Shown: positions 27,825 to 36,899, numbered from the stretch's first letter. The stretch: DNA of 64,000 bases from an uncultured Pelagibacteraceae bacterium (GCA_902523455.1 CABYZG010000002.1:107652-171651), one strand, 5' to 3'. Notes: generated by a model not told the origin, from the sequence alone. Numbers and translations are program-made.

Positions 27825-27854
27825 ATATCACATATGCACATCAAAATGTGATAT
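27825..27854. repeat. 9-bp inverted repeat in the porin leader
   Basis: ATATCACAT (27825-27833) and ATGTGATAT (27846-27854) are perfect inverted copies separated by 12 bases, about 95 bases before the porin ATG. The TGTGA/TCACA cores recall operators of dimeric regulators such as the CRP/FNR family, but the half-sites face the opposite way round. It may be an operator or a leader hairpin. Confidence 0.5.
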
Positions 27855-27899
27855 AAATGAAAATTCCTTTAAAAAATTAGAATATTTTTGATAAAAGAA

Positions 27900-27919
27900 G
27901 CTTAGTTAAATTTAACTAT
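27900..27919. repeat. 20-bp palindromic element (copy 1) upstream of the porin
   Basis: The perfect 16-bp palindrome TAGTTAAATTTAACTA at 27903-27918 is embedded in a 20-base sequence. That sequence recurs in inverted orientation at 44010-44029, before the Slam gene. This copy ends 28 bases before the porin start. Its presence at two outer-membrane protein genes suggests a shared operator or an mRNA-level element. Confidence 0.6.
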
Positions 27920-27947
27920 GATCAACTCTAATATGAAAGGAATTATT

Positions 27948-28835
27948 ATGAATAGATCAAAAATAATCGGATCAACTGCTTTGGCATCGTTGATGGCTGC
28001 AGGCGCAGCTTCAGCAGAAATGTCAATAAGCGGTTTTACATCTGGTAAATTTATGGACGAAGATGGCGGTGGATTGACTCAAAGTTTTTCTACTAACTCA
28101 ATTTACGTTTCATACAGTGACTCTTTAGATAACGGTATGGGCTTGAGTGTTTTCATGTCTATTAGTGACGCTGGCGCCAATGAGAACGGTATCTCTGTCG
28201 ACACAGGTATGGGTACTATCGGTTTCGGTGAGACTCAACACTCTGCTGTTGACGGCATGGATTCAAACCCAGGCTGTTTCTCAATCTTAGATTGCTACAA
28301 CGTTGCTATAAGTGGTAAAGGCGGCGGAACTAACATCTATGATGATGGTGATGCATCTTCTGGAAATTCAATTAAATACTCTAACTCAATGGGTGGAGTA
28401 TCTTTTGCAATTTCAAGAGGTATGGAGTCTGCAACAAATGAGCCAACTATGTCTTATGCTGCTAAAACTTCAATCATGGGCGCATCAATCGCGGCTGGTG
28501 TATCTCAAATTGATGTTAAAAGTGGAACTGACAAAGATCCAAGTTTCGTAACTGTTGGTTATTCAATTGCTGGTCTTAACTTAGGCTATGCACTTTATGA
28601 CTCTGACGAAAATGGAGATGAAACTTCAATGGGTGTAGGTACATCTGTTGCTGGAATGGATGTTGGTGTTCAATTTGCATCCTATGATTCAACTACAGAC
28701 ACTGACTACATGAGAGTATCTGTAAACAAAGGTCTTGGTGCAATGTCACTCGGTGTTGATTACATCGAAACTGATGCAGACGGCACAGCTAATGACACAG
28801 ATGTGTGGAAGTTAAACTACGTAATTGGATTCTAA
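27948..28835 (+). CDS. Outer membrane porin
   Basis: This is a 295-residue beta-barrel protein with a clear Sec signal peptide (NRSKIIGSTALASLMAAGAASA, cleaved before EMSISG) and a C-terminal Phe expected for BAM-dependent insertion. ATG at 27948 is preferred over 27918 because AAAGG lies 7 bases upstream and the signal peptide then starts normally. The body is rich in Gly, Ser and Asp, with repeated GxSxxIS and SMGVGTSVAGMDVGVQFAS strand pairs like general porins of marine alphaproteobacteria. Codon use is less AT-biased than its neighbours, suggesting high expression. A strong terminator follows. Confidence 0.88.
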   Translation: MNRSKIIGSTALASLMAAGAASAEMSISGFTSGKFMDEDGGGLTQSFSTNSIYVSYSDSLDNGMGLSVFMSISDAGANENGISVDTGMGTIGFGETQHSAVDGMDSNPGCFSILDCYNVAISGKGGGTNIYDDGDASSGNSIKYSNSMGGVSFAISRGMESATNEPTMSYAAKTSIMGASIAAGVSQIDVKSGTDKDPSFVTVGYSIAGLNLGYALYDSDENGDETSMGVGTSVAGMDVGVQFASYDSTTDTDYMRVSVNKGLGAMSLGVDYIETDADGTANDTDVWKLNYVIGF

Positions 28836-28860
28836 TTATCTGATTATTAGTTTTTGATTT

Positions 28861-28896
28861 AAAATGCCCTACATTAATTTGTAGGGCATTTTTTTT
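28861..28896 (+). terminator. Rho-independent terminator after the porin
   Basis: A perfect stem of AAATGCCCTAC pairing with GTAGGGCATTT around the loop ATTAATTT is followed by an uninterrupted T tract. It ends exactly at the yggS start codon (28897), so the T tract is also the immediate upstream region of yggS. Confidence 0.93.
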
Positions 28897-29550
28897 ATGA
28901 GCACTTATAAAAATTTTTTAAATAAATTAGAAAATTCATTGCAGATTGCTGGCAGAAGGTCAGAAGATATTGAGTTAATTGCTGTCAGCAAAAAAAAGTC
29001 CATTCCTGATATACAAAGTGTAATTGACGAAGGCCACTTATTGTTTGGAGAAAATCAAATTCAAGAAATTGAAAAAAAATGGCCTGAATTAATTAAATTG
29101 AATTCAAATATTGAACTCCATTTTATTGGAAGCATCCAAAGTAGAAAAGTAGAGTCAATTCACGAAAATTGTGAGGTCATTCATTCCATTGATAGAATGA
29201 AATTAGTTAAATTATTTTCGGAACTTGAGACCGCTAAAAGTATAAGGAGGAAATATTTTATACAGATCAATACGGGTAACGAACCTCAGAAATCAGGAGT
29301 TTTATTTCATGAAGCCGAAGAATTCATTTCTGATTGTATATCAAACTATAATTTAAATATCATTGGTCTAATGTGCCTGCCTCCCATCAATGAAGATTCC
29401 CGAAAACATTTTATAAAATTAAGAGATTTGGCAAAAAAGTTTAACCTCGATTGTTTGAGTATGGGCATGTCAGGAGACTATCAAATTGCTCTGGAATGTG
29501 GCGCTACTCATATAAGAATTGGCACTCAAATTTTTGGTGAGCGGAATTAG
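28897..29550 (+). CDS. yggS: YggS/PROSC-type pyridoxal phosphate homeostasis protein
   Basis: This family binds PLP on a barrel resembling the N-terminal domain of alanine racemase and controls free PLP levels. The 217-residue sequence has IELIAVSKKKSIPDIQ near residue 25 (holding the PLP Lys), LFGENQIQEIEKKW, LHFIGSIQSRK and IDRMKL. LDCLSMGMSGDYQIALECGATHIRIGTQIFGERN is the C-terminal phosphate-binding signature. Its ATG directly follows the T tract of the porin terminator, with no Shine-Dalgarno sequence. Confidence 0.94.
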   Translation: MSTYKNFLNKLENSLQIAGRRSEDIELIAVSKKKSIPDIQSVIDEGHLLFGENQIQEIEKKWPELIKLNSNIELHFIGSIQSRKVESIHENCEVIHSIDRMKLVKLFSELETAKSIRRKYFIQINTGNEPQKSGVLFHEAEEFISDCISNYNLNIIGLMCLPPINEDSRKHFIKLRDLAKKFNLDCLSMGMSGDYQIALECGATHIRIGTQIFGERN

Positions 29551-30041
29551 CTTTTTATTATTAACTTAGTTTCTAAGTCGATTATTTTTGACAATTCAAT
29601 AATGTTTTTTTTCTCAATTGCGATGCAACCCTCTGTGCCATCAAAATTTGGCTTACTGATATGTAAAAAAATTGCACTACCATTTCCAGGAACAACAGGG
29701 TCAGTGTTATAATTAATAACAAACAATAAATCATAGAGATTGTCTTCTCGGTATAGTTTCTCAGCACTTGCACTAAAAGGAAAGGTAATCAATTGATTAT
29801 ACTGTTTATGTTCAGGGTCGTCACACCATCCATAGTCTTTATCTATAACTTGCGAAGGTAAATTAAAAACCATTTCTCCTAATTTATCAGCCCGATAGAA
29901 AACTTTTTTAAATTTAAACTCACCAATTGGAGTTTTATGATCACCTTCAATTTTATTTTTTGTTAGGCCATCTCTCCCTATCGCACAAGAACACTGACCC
30001 AGATCAGAGTGAAGATAATTATTTTGTACCAATAAATTCAT
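29547..30041 (-). CDS. YkuD-domain L,D-transpeptidase family protein
   Basis: This 164-residue protein has the YkuD catalytic arrangement: AIFLHISKPNFDGTEGCIAI contains the His and the Cys of the HxxxxxxxxSxGC-type motif, here with Glu before Gly. DHKTPIGEFKF near residue 35 is the typical substrate-side strand. Members form 3-3 peptidoglycan cross-links or attach proteins to peptidoglycan. No signal peptide is visible, so this resembles the compact alphaproteobacterial group often found beside yggS and a winged-helix regulator, as here. It overlaps the yggS end by 4 bp. Confidence 0.8.
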   Translation of the reverse strand: MNLLVQNNYLHSDLGQCSCAIGRDGLTKNKIEGDHKTPIGEFKFKKVFYRADKLGEMVFNLPSQVIDKDYGWCDDPEHKQYNQLITFPFSASAEKLYREDNLYDLLFVINYNTDPVVPGNGSAIFLHISKPNFDGTEGCIAIEKKNIIELSKIIDLETKLIIKS

Positions 30042-30066
30042 AATTTATATTATAGTTATCTATATA

Positions 30067-30726
30067 ATGGAAAAAAAAACAATCCCAATAACTTTTGGTA
30101 ATGAAAAATTACATATATTGTTTGAGGAAATTATCGAATATTATAACAACTTTGGAAATTATAAATTTCAGATCATAAATGAAGAAGCTTTGCAGAATTA
30201 TGACAAGAAAATCTTAATTACGGATGACGAATTCCTCATAAATCAAGAATCATTAATTTTAGCATTTGGTTTAATTTTTGTAATTAAATCACATGATTCT
30301 AATTTAAAAAAAACAAAATTTAATAATGAAATTATATTATTGGATATACCTTTAAGAATACAAGATGTGTTTCAAAGAGTTTCTACAAGTCTAGATCAAA
30401 TTGAAACGCAAAATTCTAAAAAATTGAAATTCAAAGAATTTACTTATGATTCAGGCATGAGAACACTGTACAATGATAATTTGAATATAAGATTTACTGA
30501 AAAAGAGTCACAAATTTTTATGTGTCTGTTAGATAACAGCAACACCCAAATTTCAAAAAAAAATCTTTTAAAAAAAGTATGGAGTTATAATGAAGATATT
30601 GATACGCACACGTTAGAAACACATATTTATTCACTAAGAAAGAAGATTGAAAAAAAACTTAAGCTGAAGAATTTAATCATTTTTTTGGATAACAAAGGAT
30701 ATTTTTTGAATAAAAAAATATTATAA
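30067..30726 (+). CDS. Winged-helix response-regulator-like transcription factor with degenerate receiver
   Basis: This is a 219-residue protein. The C-terminal about 90 residues form an OmpR/PhoB-type winged helix (FTEKESQIFMCLLDNSNTQISKKNLLKKVWSYNEDIDTHTLETHIYSLRKKIEKK). The N-terminal half has the length of a receiver domain but lacks a recognisable phospho-acceptor Asp and acidic pocket, so phosphorylation control is doubtful. No kinase gene is adjacent. It is divergent from the L,D-transpeptidase gene with a 25-bp gap, so it may regulate it. Target genes are not readable from the sequence. Confidence 0.8.
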   Translation: MEKKTIPITFGNEKLHILFEEIIEYYNNFGNYKFQIINEEALQNYDKKILITDDEFLINQESLILAFGLIFVIKSHDSNLKKTKFNNEIILLDIPLRIQDVFQRVSTSLDQIETQNSKKLKFKEFTYDSGMRTLYNDNLNIRFTEKESQIFMCLLDNSNTQISKKNLLKKVWSYNEDIDTHTLETHIYSLRKKIEKKLKLKNLIIFLDNKGYFLNKKIL

Positions 30727-30727
30727 G

Positions 30728-32086
30728 TTAAACATTAAGTAATAAATGCTCTCTTTCCCAGGCACTTATAACATTTTGATATGCATCATGCTCAGTCTGT
30801 TTAATCTCAGTAAAAAGTGTTACAAATTCTTTTCCTAAAGTTTCAGACAACTCATTACTCACTTTTAATCTTTTTAGAGCATCAGGTAGGTATTTGGGTA
30901 TATTGTGCCTTCTCTCAAACGCGTCACCGGCGATTGGCTTTTCAGGTTCTAATTTTTCTCTCAAACCCAGATAACCGCAAGCGAGAGATGCGGCAATAGC
31001 AAGATATGGATTTGTGTCTGCACCAGGTATTCTGTTTTCTATTCTTCTTGACTCAGGTGATGACGTTGGAACTCTAAAGGCAACAGTTCTATTTTCGATA
31101 CCCCAGTGGGTATTAATCGGAGCTGAGGCATCAATGACAAATCGTCTGTATGAATTCACATATGGTGCAAACAAGAGCATTGCATCTGGTAAATATGTCT
31201 GAAGACCCCCTATATAATGTAAAAATTCTTTGGAATTATTTCCATCTTTATAACTAAAAAGGTTTTTATTTGTCTTAGTTGAAACCAGATTTTGGTGAAT
31301 GTGCATTGAACTTCCAGGCTGACCTTGATACGGCTTTGACATAAACGTTGCATGTATTCCGTGCTTTAATGCCACTTGCCTTACTGCTCTTTTAAACATG
31401 AATGCTTGGTCTGCAAGCGCCAATGGGTCACCATGATTTAGATTTATTTCAATTTGAGAAGGACCAGACTCATGCACAAGTGTATCCACCCCGATCTCCA
31501 TTAGTTCACAATAATCGTAAATATCATCCGTTAATGCATCAAACTCATTGACGGCATCTATTCCAAAGACACGGCTTCCAGTTTCTCTTCGACCAGACTT
31601 TCCAACCGGTGTTTTTAGAGGTAAGTCAGGATCAAGATTTTGTTCACATAAATAAAATTCTAATTCAGGTGCAACAATTGCTTTTAAAGTTTCCTCTTTT
31701 AATAATTCAATAACATTAATTAAAACCTGGCGTGGTGCAATCTCTGATGCCTCACCAGTTCCATATTTAAGATCACAAATAATTTGTGCTGTTGGTTCCT
31801 TATTCCATGGAATTTTTCTAAGAGTTGATAAGTCAGGAGACATGAATAAATCTTCTTCAACATAATCTATTACTTCACTCTCATACACCCATTTACCAGA
31901 AACTGTTTGACCAAAAACTGAGTCAGCTAGTTTGAGACTTTGATCCTCAATAGATTTTAAAAATCTTTGAACAGGAAGAATTTTTCCTTTTGATGATCCA
32001 GCCATATCAGGAAAAATACATTCCACTTCAGAGATTTTGTTTGACTCAAGCCATTGCTTAAGTTCACTGTTTGAACTAACCGTCAT
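30728..32086 (-). CDS. Glutamine synthetase family protein (gamma-glutamylpolyamine synthetase-like)
   Basis: This 452-residue enzyme has a glutamine synthetase fold. The N-terminal beta-grasp includes VECIFPDMAGSSKGKILP. Catalytic motifs include APELEFYLCE, ESGPSQIEINLNHGDPL, GSSMHIHQNL and NRTVAFRVPTSSPESRRIENRIPGADTNPYLAIAA. The sequence type resembles PuuA-like gamma-glutamylputrescine synthetases rather than nitrogen-assimilatory GlnA, as there is no adenylylation-site context. The likely activity is ATP-dependent ligation of glutamate to an amine. It is convergent with the winged-helix gene, 1 base apart. Confidence 0.85.
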   Translation of the reverse strand: MTVSSNSELKQWLESNKISEVECIFPDMAGSSKGKILPVQRFLKSIEDQSLKLADSVFGQTVSGKWVYESEVIDYVEEDLFMSPDLSTLRKIPWNKEPTAQIICDLKYGTGEASEIAPRQVLINVIELLKEETLKAIVAPELEFYLCEQNLDPDLPLKTPVGKSGRRETGSRVFGIDAVNEFDALTDDIYDYCELMEIGVDTLVHESGPSQIEINLNHGDPLALADQAFMFKRAVRQVALKHGIHATFMSKPYQGQPGSSMHIHQNLVSTKTNKNLFSYKDGNNSKEFLHYIGGLQTYLPDAMLLFAPYVNSYRRFVIDASAPINTHWGIENRTVAFRVPTSSPESRRIENRIPGADTNPYLAIAASLACGYLGLREKLEPEKPIAGDAFERRHNIPKYLPDALKRLKVSNELSETLGKEFVTLFTEIKQTEHDAYQNVISAWEREHLLLNV

Positions 32087-32121
32087 TGCTATTGAAATAT
32101 TTTATAAAACCTGCCTGTGGT

Positions 32122-32691
32122 TTAATTATATTTAACCACGAATAAATTCTTGCTTATAAATATATTTTTTTTTATTTTTGTAAACTTAAAAACCGTTTTA
32201 TTCTCAAATTCATCATAAATTTCCCATTTTTTTAGATCTAAGGATTGTCGATCAAATACAAATTTGATTTGATTATCAGATTTGTCATCTTTTACCTTAA
32301 GCATCAAATGATAAAAATTATTATCATCTTTCAAAGATATGATATCGAATTTATTCTCTATTAAGATATCTTCCGATAAAAGTTTTTTTAAAATGCTGTT
32401 GCCGATATGGAAGCTATCTATTTGACGCCCTTCTTTATCCACCACTACCATCAAGCTTTGATTAGTGATTATGTCTTCCTCTCTACCTTCATATATGAAC
32501 TTTGATTGAAAAGGCTTTAAGAAAAAAAATTGCCCACCAAAAATATTTCCTTCTTGATCAATTTGTTCAAATTGACCAGACATTGACTTTATTTGATTCC
32601 AATTATCTTCTATTGCTGAAACAATTGGATCAGATGAAGAATTCTTGACAACAAAAAAAAATAGGAAGATCGATAAAATTAATGGCTTCAT
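32122..32691 (-). CDS. lolA: Outer membrane lipoprotein carrier protein LolA
   Basis: LolA shuttles lipoproteins across the periplasm to the outer membrane. The 189-residue protein has a signal peptide (hydrophobic stretch ILSIFLFFFVVKNSSS). The LolA fold includes WNQIKSMSGQFEQIDQEGNIFGGQFFFLKPFQSKFIYEG and the RQIDSFHIGNSILKKLLSEDI region. It overlaps the ftsK stop by 4 bp, and ftsK-lolA is a conserved proteobacterial pair. Confidence 0.9.
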   Translation of the reverse strand: MKPLILSIFLFFFVVKNSSSDPIVSAIEDNWNQIKSMSGQFEQIDQEGNIFGGQFFFLKPFQSKFIYEGREEDIITNQSLMVVVDKEGRQIDSFHIGNSILKKLLSEDILIENKFDIISLKDDNNFYHLMLKVKDDKSDNQIKFVFDRQSLDLKKWEIYDEFENKTVFKFTKIKKNIFISKNLFVVKYN

Positions 32692-34967
32692 GAGGAATTA
32701 AACTTATCAAAATTGACTTCCCTTTTACCCACATGATTTGCAGCACTTATATATCCACTTTCTTCAAGTTGATCCATAATTCTTGCAGCACGATTATATC
32801 CAATTTGTAGTTTTCTTTGTAACAGGCTTGTAGATGCTTTACCTTCTTTTTTTATAATATCCAGAGAGTCTTGCAGCAAGCTATCGTGATCACCTTCTGA
32901 GACTATGCCGAGATCATTTTCAATTTCTTCTTCTTTTAATATTTCTTCATCATACTCAGGATTACCTTGTTTTCGAAGTGCACTAACAATATTTTCGATC
33001 TCTTGATCTGAAATAAATGGACCGTGTATTCTTGATGTCATTCCACCAGCAGTCATCATTAACATATCACCTTTGCCCAACAGTCTCTCAGCTCCTTCAT
33101 CACCTAGAATGGTACGACTGTCGAACTTCGAGCTTACTTGAAAACTAATCCTGCTAGGAAAATTAGCTTTAATTGTTCCTGTGATCACATCGACACTTGG
33201 TCTTTGAGTGGCCATAATTAAATGGATACCTGCTGCTCTTGCCATCTGCGATAGTCTTTGAATCGCGTGCTCAATTTCCTTTCCTGCAACCATCATTAAG
33301 TCAGCCATCTCATCAACAACAACCACAATGAAAGGCATCTTTTTATTTTCGATTTCAATTTGTTTAGTTGTTGGCTGTCCAGTTTCTGGATTTATTCCAG
33401 ATGGGATTGATCTCACTATCTTTTCTGACTTTTTAATAGCTTCAGCCATTCTCTGATTATAGTTTTCAATATTTCTAACCCCTAACAAAGACATATTTTT
33501 GTATCGAGTCTCCATTTCTCTAACAACCCATTTAAGAGCAACAATTGCCTTTTTAGGATCAGTTACAACTGGAGTGATTAGATGAGGTACACCTTCATAA
33601 ACTGACAATTCAAGCATCTTTGGATCAATTAATATAAATTTGCAATCATCAGGAGAATGTTTGTATAAGATTGAAGTAATCATTACATTTATTCCCACAG
33701 ACTTTCCAGAACCTGTTGTTCCAGCAATAAGAAGGTGGGGCATATTTTCTAAATTAGCAAATTTAGCATTACCACTTATATCTTTACCAAGTGCTAAAAT
33801 TAAATTTTTTTCGTTGTTTACAAACTGTTCATTTTTAAAAAGCTCACTTAAATAAACAGGATTCTTAATTGTATTTGGTATTTCAATCCCAATTACATTT
33901 TTGCCTGGAATAATTGCGACACGAGCTGACATCGCACTCATGTTTCTTGCTATATCATCCGATAAAGAAATAATTTTGGAGGCCTTAATTCCTGGCGCAG
34001 GTTGTAATTCATACATAGTGACTATAGGGCCGGGTGAAACTGCAATAATTTCACCCTCAATTTTAAAATCAGTCAAAACGCTTTTTAGTTTTTCAGCGTT
34101 TATTTTAAGCTCTTCATGATTAACAGAATTGTCTCTACTTAATTCAGGTTTAGTTAAAAAATTGATATCTGGTGCTTTATATGTTTGTGCGTCGAAGACT
34201 ATTTCGTCTTGCTGAATCAAAGTTTCTTTATTGGCTATCTCATTTCCATAAGTTGAAACTGGTTTATTTTTTAATGACTCGAAATCAATTTTAGGTTCAA
34301 GGTTTTTATTGCTTAAATTATTTTCAGATGAGATTTTTTGAACGGTCCTTTTGAAAATATTTCTATAAACTATGCTTACTAATTTTCTTATAAAAGAAAT
34401 AAAGACTATGATTAATTGAAATACAAATTTAAAAAACTTTCTCCATTCGTCTGAACCTAAGCCCATTGTGAAGTAAAATGAAGTTAGAAAAAAAATAAAA
34501 ATAATTGTTACAAATAAATAATTTAAATAAACATTTATCAGTAAGTTAGTTTCATCGAGAAAAATGAGCGATTGGTTCGCAATAAAACCATTTGATATCG
34601 GTAAGCCTACAGCTTCAAAAAAAAGAGCAAGTAAATAAATCGTGATTGGTAATAATAAAAAATTAAGTGCAAACAGTTCTAAGTTTTTAGAAAAAAAAAG
34701 TTTATATGCCCAGCTGGTTAGCACGATGCAGATGAGAAAGCTGCTGTATCCAAATAATTGCATCAGTATTTCAGATACGTTTGCTCCAATGTATCCACCA
34801 ATATTTTTTACTTCATAGTTGTTTAAATTAAAAATGCTTGGGTCAAAACTCGAATAACTTACAATTGATATAAGTATAAATGCACTTAATAATATTGACG
34901 CAACACCACTTATCTCAAGTAGTCGATTGACTAAAAAGAGTTTAATAGAGTCAGGTAAAAGCTTCAT
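32688..34967 (-). CDS. ftsK: DNA translocase FtsK
   Basis: FtsK pumps DNA toward dif at the septum and coordinates chromosome dimer resolution. The 759-residue protein has four N-terminal membrane segments (within about residues 15-165), a short linker, then the motor domain: Walker A AGTTGSGKSVGINVMI near residue 415 and Walker B FIVVVVDEMADLMM. The C-terminal gamma domain (LLQRKLQIGYNRAARIMDQLEESGYIS) recognises KOPS. The linker is much shorter than in E. coli, normal for alphaproteobacteria. It is divergent from the ubiH-like gene. Confidence 0.96.
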   Translation of the reverse strand: MKLLPDSIKLFLVNRLLEISGVASILLSAFILISIVSYSSFDPSIFNLNNYEVKNIGGYIGANVSEILMQLFGYSSFLICIVLTSWAYKLFFSKNLELFALNFLLLPITIYLLALFFEAVGLPISNGFIANQSLIFLDETNLLINVYLNYLFVTIIFIFFLTSFYFTMGLGSDEWRKFFKFVFQLIIVFISFIRKLVSIVYRNIFKRTVQKISSENNLSNKNLEPKIDFESLKNKPVSTYGNEIANKETLIQQDEIVFDAQTYKAPDINFLTKPELSRDNSVNHEELKINAEKLKSVLTDFKIEGEIIAVSPGPIVTMYELQPAPGIKASKIISLSDDIARNMSAMSARVAIIPGKNVIGIEIPNTIKNPVYLSELFKNEQFVNNEKNLILALGKDISGNAKFANLENMPHLLIAGTTGSGKSVGINVMITSILYKHSPDDCKFILIDPKMLELSVYEGVPHLITPVVTDPKKAIVALKWVVREMETRYKNMSLLGVRNIENYNQRMAEAIKKSEKIVRSIPSGINPETGQPTTKQIEIENKKMPFIVVVVDEMADLMMVAGKEIEHAIQRLSQMARAAGIHLIMATQRPSVDVITGTIKANFPSRISFQVSSKFDSRTILGDEGAERLLGKGDMLMMTAGGMTSRIHGPFISDQEIENIVSALRKQGNPEYDEEILKEEEIENDLGIVSEGDHDSLLQDSLDIIKKEGKASTSLLQRKLQIGYNRAARIMDQLEESGYISAANHVGKREVNFDKFNSS

Positions 34968-35073
34968 TATTCAACAAATAAAATAAAAATATTGAGATTC
35001 TATTAGTATTTGATTCATCTTGTTATTATATAGTTTCTTAAACAATTAACTGACTAAATTATTCAAATAATAA

Positions 35074-36246
35074 ATGAAATATGAATTTACTATATTTGGG
35101 TTTGGTATTTCCGCTAAAATAACATCATGCCTGTTAGCCAGAAATGGATTTTCAGTCTGTCTGATTTCAGATAAAGATCAAAAACAAGAAATATCTAATA
35201 CTAACCTTGTCACGTTCTTATCTAGAGGTTCGATAAATTATCTCTCTTCCATGTTCCCAAACATAAAGCTTTTTGAGGAATACCCTGAAATTGAGTCTAT
35301 ACACTGTGAATTAAACAGCCTGAAAGGAAACAAACCTCAGTCCATAAATTTTAATGATGGAGAAAAGCAAAATCTTGGAAAAATTGTAAAAAATACAGAT
35401 TTAGAAAAATACTTAGATCAAGAGATAGGCCAGTTAAGAAATATAAATATTATTCACGGAAGTTATCCTTCCATGGTTGAAAATAAAAAAGATGGCATTA
35501 AACTTAAACTTAATAACGGAGAAGAAATAGACTCTGACTTATTTATAGTATCATCAACAAAAAATAATATTGCTGATCATATCAATATTAATTTTATTGC
35601 AAAAGACTTAGAAAAGAGTGCTATCTCTATGAATGTTAAGGGTGATATTAAAAATGCAAATTGTGCATTCCAAAAATTTACCTCCGATGGACCTTTAGCT
35701 CTATTACCTTATTCAAATAATGAAGCCTCCATTGTTTGGTCAATAAAAAGAGATTCAAAACTATTGCACAAAGACAATGAAGAGCTTTTGCAAATTATCA
35801 CTAAGCACCTGAGTGAACAGGTTTCTTCAATTAAGATGACAAGCAATGAAAAACATAAGCTTCAATTTGTCTATGCCAAAAATCTTGTATACAAGAATAC
35901 AGTATTGCTCGGTAATATAGCTCACAATATACATCCTATTGCTGGCCAAGGACTTAATTTAAGTATTAAAGATATAGCTGTGTTTGTAAAACAAATTAAA
36001 AAATATAAATCTTTAGGCTTTAAGCTGAATGATCAAATGGTTTTGGAAGAGTTTGAAATTAAAAGAAAAGTGGACAACACAGCCTATTCATTTGGTACAT
36101 TTTTACTTGATGACATATTTTCAAGTAATAACAACTTTGTAAATTATACAGCCCGAACAGGTTTGGGTTTAGTTGAAAAGATTAGAAATCTCAAACAACT
36201 TTTTATTAGAAGTGCTACAGGTGAGGACTTTTATAAAGCTCTTTAA
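35074..36246 (+). CDS. UbiH/COQ6-family FAD-dependent hydroxylase
   Basis: This 390-residue flavoprotein monooxygenase is probably a ubiquinone-ring hydroxylase. The N-terminal dinucleotide motif is degenerate (FGFGISAKITS, with Ala for the third Gly), and the central DG motif is also altered (LFIVSSTKNN). The C-terminal GNIAHNIHPIAGQGLNLSIKDIAVF block is a strong UbiH/COQ6 signature. In alphaproteobacteria one such enzyme often hydroxylates more than one ring position, and the exact site here is unknown. It is divergent from ftsK, a common neighbour. Confidence 0.83.
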   Translation: MKYEFTIFGFGISAKITSCLLARNGFSVCLISDKDQKQEISNTNLVTFLSRGSINYLSSMFPNIKLFEEYPEIESIHCELNSLKGNKPQSINFNDGEKQNLGKIVKNTDLEKYLDQEIGQLRNINIIHGSYPSMVENKKDGIKLKLNNGEEIDSDLFIVSSTKNNIADHININFIAKDLEKSAISMNVKGDIKNANCAFQKFTSDGPLALLPYSNNEASIVWSIKRDSKLLHKDNEELLQIITKHLSEQVSSIKMTSNEKHKLQFVYAKNLVYKNTVLLGNIAHNIHPIAGQGLNLSIKDIAVFVKQIKKYKSLGFKLNDQMVLEEFEIKRKVDNTAYSFGTFLLDDIFSSNNNFVNYTARTGLGLVEKIRNLKQLFIRSATGEDFYKAL

Positions 36247-36899
36247 TGGAGCTGATCGCTTTTTTCTCCGGAAAGATCGAAGATATAAGATTGATAGAGT
36301 GCCTCTAGTGCGTGACCCCTCGTGATCAATGTTTTAGCTTCAAGAAGAAGTTGTTTTTCTTCGGGAGTGAAAGGAACTAATATTCCTGAATAATTTATTA
36401 ATTGCTCAGTTGGAGTTTGTTTAATTATTTCCCAGTCAGCTAATATTTTTCTGTGTTCTAGATACCGTTTAACCAAAGCGAGAAGTTTTGACCTGTCTAT
36501 ACTGTCACTATTTTGACGCTCAGTGTCAGTCTTATAATTATCATAGTTGGCAAGAACTTGTCTGTAAGGAGTGGTTACATCCAATTCTTCATCAACTTCA
36601 AACCTGACAACACCTGATAATGTAATTAAGTATCTACTGTCTTCTGCCTCGTTAAATGAAGAGATGCGACCAACACATCCAACTTTTTTTAGAGATTTGT
36701 TTCCAGCCTCTTGATTTTGTGACGCAGGCTGTATCATGCCTAAGAGTCTTCCTGGGCTAGCAAGAGCATCATCTATCATTTGAACATAGCGTGGCTCAAA
36801 GATGTTTAAAGGTAATTGTGTCCCTGGAAAAAGAACTGCTCCAGTTAGTGGAAATATGGGGATTTTTCTTGATAGATCCTGAATGTTGATGTTTTTCAT
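36243..36899 (-). CDS. LON-protease substrate-binding domain protein
   Basis: This is a stand-alone Lon N-terminal domain protein of 218 residues with no ATPase or protease domain. Signatures are IPIFPLTGAVLFPGTQLPLNIFEPRYVQMIDDALA, then the VGCVGRISSFNEAEDSRYLITLSGVVRFEV strands. ATG at 36899 is chosen because the 29 residues upstream (to 36986) run toward the tRNA and are unlike the family. Such proteins are common in alphaproteobacteria, often near a thioredoxin gene, and their role is not established. It converges with the ubiH-like gene. Confidence 0.88.
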   Translation of the reverse strand: MKNINIQDLSRKIPIFPLTGAVLFPGTQLPLNIFEPRYVQMIDDALASPGRLLGMIQPASQNQEAGNKSLKKVGCVGRISSFNEAEDSRYLITLSGVVRFEVDEELDVTTPYRQVLANYDNYKTDTERQNSDSIDRSKLLALVKRYLEHRKILADWEIIKQTPTEQLINYSGILVPFTPEEKQLLLEAKTLITRGHALEALYQSYIFDLSGEKSDQLH

